Source: Rhizophlyctis rosea
Taxonomy: Eukaryota > Chytridiomycota > Chytridiomycetes > Rhizophlyctidales > Rhizophlyctidaceae
Direction: 5' to 3'
Length of the DNA: 64,000 bases
Assembly: GCA_027596075.1 (NCBI GenBank)
Contig: JADGJC010000215.1
Location: forward strand, 1-64,000
The stretch's first letter is position 1. Each line of letters opens with the position of its first letter. Both the position numbers and the translations under genes were made by a program. The notes beneath the pieces were generated by a model. That model worked only from the letters and a program-made list of their open reading frames with translations. It was not told the DNA's origin and ran no database searches. Positions 61,306 to 64,000 of this stretch are shown here, piece by piece.

Positions 61306-64000
61306 CTCGATATTTGAATTACACCAATACACAACTACATGTACTTATTGACAAGAAGACTATACGGCAAAAACGGGTTGAATCATTTGAAAATCGCAGG
61401 AATGCGAATAAATTTGGGATCTCGAGGTGGTGGGTCAAGAGTCGGAGCTGGCCTTTTCGCGATCAATGGGTTTCCGACTTCATGATGTGGCTTTCTGGTG
61501 ACCAATCACAAGGTATCTCTGGATGCTAGTGCACAGGTAACGTGATCGATCGGATATGGGCCATGAATGCCCTTCGATTGTCCTTCGATCGACGTCATCA
61601 GATGACTGCAACTAGTCGATGTATGATCTCGCTCAAGTCATCATATCGGTTACATGCTCATTCATGCTTGCTCCGCTGTTCCTGCATTCTCCGCATTGTC
61701 CATTGAAGCGGTTCGGTTTCAGTGCAGTGTCCAAAGTGTATACCCGGAGGAAGTAAAGAACATGGTTAACTCTGAGGAATCCATCTAGTCTCGACCATTT
61801 GGCGGCGTGACCGATCTTGAGATTTGCTCCACTTGTGAAAAGGGCTCCTCATTTTCTGCCCCTTGTGCATCGTGCACCACCCCTCACGGTCTCAGAGGTT
61901 CAATGTTGGACCGCTCACCTCACCAGCAGCAAAGTAGGGACACAATCGGCCTGTTCAACAATTGAAAGGAGAGATTTATACGACAAGCGAAACCTTCAAG
62001 TAGATAGCAGAACAGCATCTCAGTGCACCTCCGGACTCAACGAAGTGGGAGAGGTGGACAGGATGGTTGGACCTTTCGCCATATGACTCGGAGGTTTCAC
62101 ACGTGGATTGCCTTGCCCTTGTTTAACCAGGTAATATCCTGTGGAGTTGACTCGGGAAACAAAATTGGTGCATTGAAGTATACTGAATCGTGATGTTCAT
62201 ATAATGATATATCTTTTGACAGAGCACGATTTGTATGATGACAGGGTCATCCTCTAAAGGGCAAATTTCTTGACGTGGGCCACGCCGCTGCTTCTTTTTG
62301 CATTCTCAAAGCGGGAAGTGCATTTGAAAATGACCGACACCCTTCTTGCCTTTGCAGCATATCATCTGCATATTAAACGATGCTCGCGATTGACTCAGTG
62401 ACTAGTATGCTGTTCGACATCTGAGTATGAACCGCAACAATATGTGCAAGATTGCGTTTTCTAAATGAATCCTCTTTCACCGATTTTCGCGTTACACTGC
62501 ACCACCACTACTACTTATTTTGGGGTTGCATAATCACCTTCCACCTTTGGGGTTACCCACGGTCTGGGAACAAACAGAGCTTGTGAAGGGTATGGTAAGT
62601 AATCATGACTTGACTATTCCTTTTGCACTTCATCTTTCGTTGGGCAGTACAAGTAAAGCCCTGCCGATAGGGCTTACTACGGAGACACATCCTTACACTC
62701 GCCTGCGTAGCGACTAATGCCCCATTTCGAATCTTGCTTAGGTACCGCATGCGTCCATGTGTGCTGTTCAAAGTAGGCCAGTAGCCAGTTGAGCAATTGA
62801 ATATTTGGCACCCGCAAAAACGAAAAGCAGCTGCAACAGTGATTGTATTCAAGGCCACGCTTCCATTTGAAGGTCAACCTCACGCAAGAAGACGATCCTC
62901 AATCGTACCTTCCGGATGTGTGGGTTGCGGACAATTTGCGGCCCAATTTGCGCATTTGAGCCCATCGGCGTTGAACATATTTAAGAGGGCGCAGAAATCA
63001 TCAGATGTAGCATTGTGGCTCATTTCGTGGCTGAGTGCTTGGAGCGGTTTGCGTCGACCGATTAGAACAATATTCGTTCTCCTAGCATTCAGTCTTTTTG
63101 GCGGTCAACAAAAAATAGGTATGGACAACTGCGGGCAGCCGCATCAGACGGATCCCCGGATAGGGAGCTAGGTATCAATTAGCAGCCATCACTGCACCTG
63201 GAGAATGATCATCACAAAAGGCCGTTTAGGCAGTGGTCATTGAAAACGGTACAACAGCAAATACGCCATTCACTTAGGCGATTGTCCGGTCAATCATGAT
63301 TCGGTTGAATTTGGGGACAATGTCAATGAGGAAGCATCAGCAATGTAATGTAGTAAAGCGGCAAAGCCCTTGAATCCCGCACGCAGATCATCAGTTCCTT
63401 GCGCGGAATTGTATCGGGCGATCCATGCATTATTTTTAGTCTCTGCAAAGACATCGCACACTTCACAATGAGGGATCGAGAACAGTAAAAGGTTCAGTGC
63501 GCTGATGGTCTGCTGTGCTGGGAGGATGTCACTTTACTCTTGACTGAGGATTCAGGTGATTACCTTAAGTTGATGGTCTATCAGACATTGTCACTTCAGC
63601 CATCTCACAAAATGAAGTGAGATCGTAAAGTCGAGAGAAGTTTACATTCTATTGATGACGGTCGCCTTTGCGAATTGCCGCGCACTGATGGACGGCACGA
63701 AGAGTACGAAATGTGCAACCCCCTAATGCAGCTTTTGGCCCTATGCGACATCCTGAGTGGCTTTCCAGGAGAGGGATCATGTTGAATTTTTGCGATGGCG
63801 CGTGTCACACTTGTCATGATTCGGGTCGCTTGACTTCTGCTTTCGGTGGTACTCTGTCGTCTAACAGCAATTCCAGAGCGGATCATCGGTCGCTACCGAG
63901 AAGAGTCCTCAACTCGCAAAGCCACGAGCTCACAGGCCTGTAGAAGTATTTTTTTGACGGACCGTTGTTTTCGGGTGGAATTTACCGTCTGTCATTCCGG
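61306..64000. other. No supportable gene
   Basis: About 2.7 kb upstream of the RasGEF gene to the right edge. The first few hundred bases must include its promoter, but no core element can be singled out. The longest frame, 62797-63171 on the plus strand (124 codons), has no recognisable domain. Confidence 0.4.

Noticed and set aside
61306..61332. Upstream extension of the RasGEF start to 61332
   Set aside because: The first codon there is GTG; the first ATG in frame is at 61305 with a suitable context.

Overview
The window reads as fungal nuclear DNA. The recognisable genes are split by short GT-AG introns (46 to 209 bases, mostly 60-90, some with CTAAT- or CTGAC-like branch sites), and they encode eukaryotic proteins: a Ras guanine nucleotide exchange factor and a TMEM14-family membrane protein. 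The intron density fits an early-diverging (chytrid-like) fungus, but I cannot place the species. No rRNA, tRNA, CRISPR array or recognisable reverse transcriptase or transposase was found.

Layout. Bases 1-710 (minus) hold the 5' part of a His/Thr/Gly-rich gene that runs off the left edge. Bases 711-12654 carry no gene I can support, but contain a 425-bp terminal-inverted-repeat element with a 6-bp target duplication, a nested inverted-repeat element at 7.55 kb, and a diverged 190-bp direct repeat. A four-exon TMEM14-like gene lies at 12655-13222 (minus). A long coiled-coil gene with a possible RGS-like domain lies at 17031-18845 (minus), with tentative 5' exons further right. Two small uncertain genes follow at 20.46-20.90 and 21.91-22.14 kb (both minus).

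From about 25 to 54 kb the window is a patchwork of diverged duplicated pieces. Four relics of one coiled-coil gene family (about 27.3, 39.2/43.9, 44.5 and 52.0 kb, all minus) each carry a frameshift or nonsense codon. Two of them (27.3 and 52.0 kb) lie head to head with a second duplicated gene on the plus strand (28.5-29.3 and 53.1-53.9 kb), whose last exons encode a strongly conserved motif and a hydrophobic C-terminal tail. Two more duplicated blocks are 25.3-26.0 with 37.6-38.1 kb, and 47.3-48.0 with 50.0-50.5 kb.

The right part holds the best-supported gene, a two-exon RasGEF of 1128 residues (57709-61305, minus), followed by 2.7 kb with nothing recognised. No pathway links the intact genes. 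The main story is a gene-poor, duplication-rich stretch with decaying lineage-specific families between ordinary housekeeping genes.
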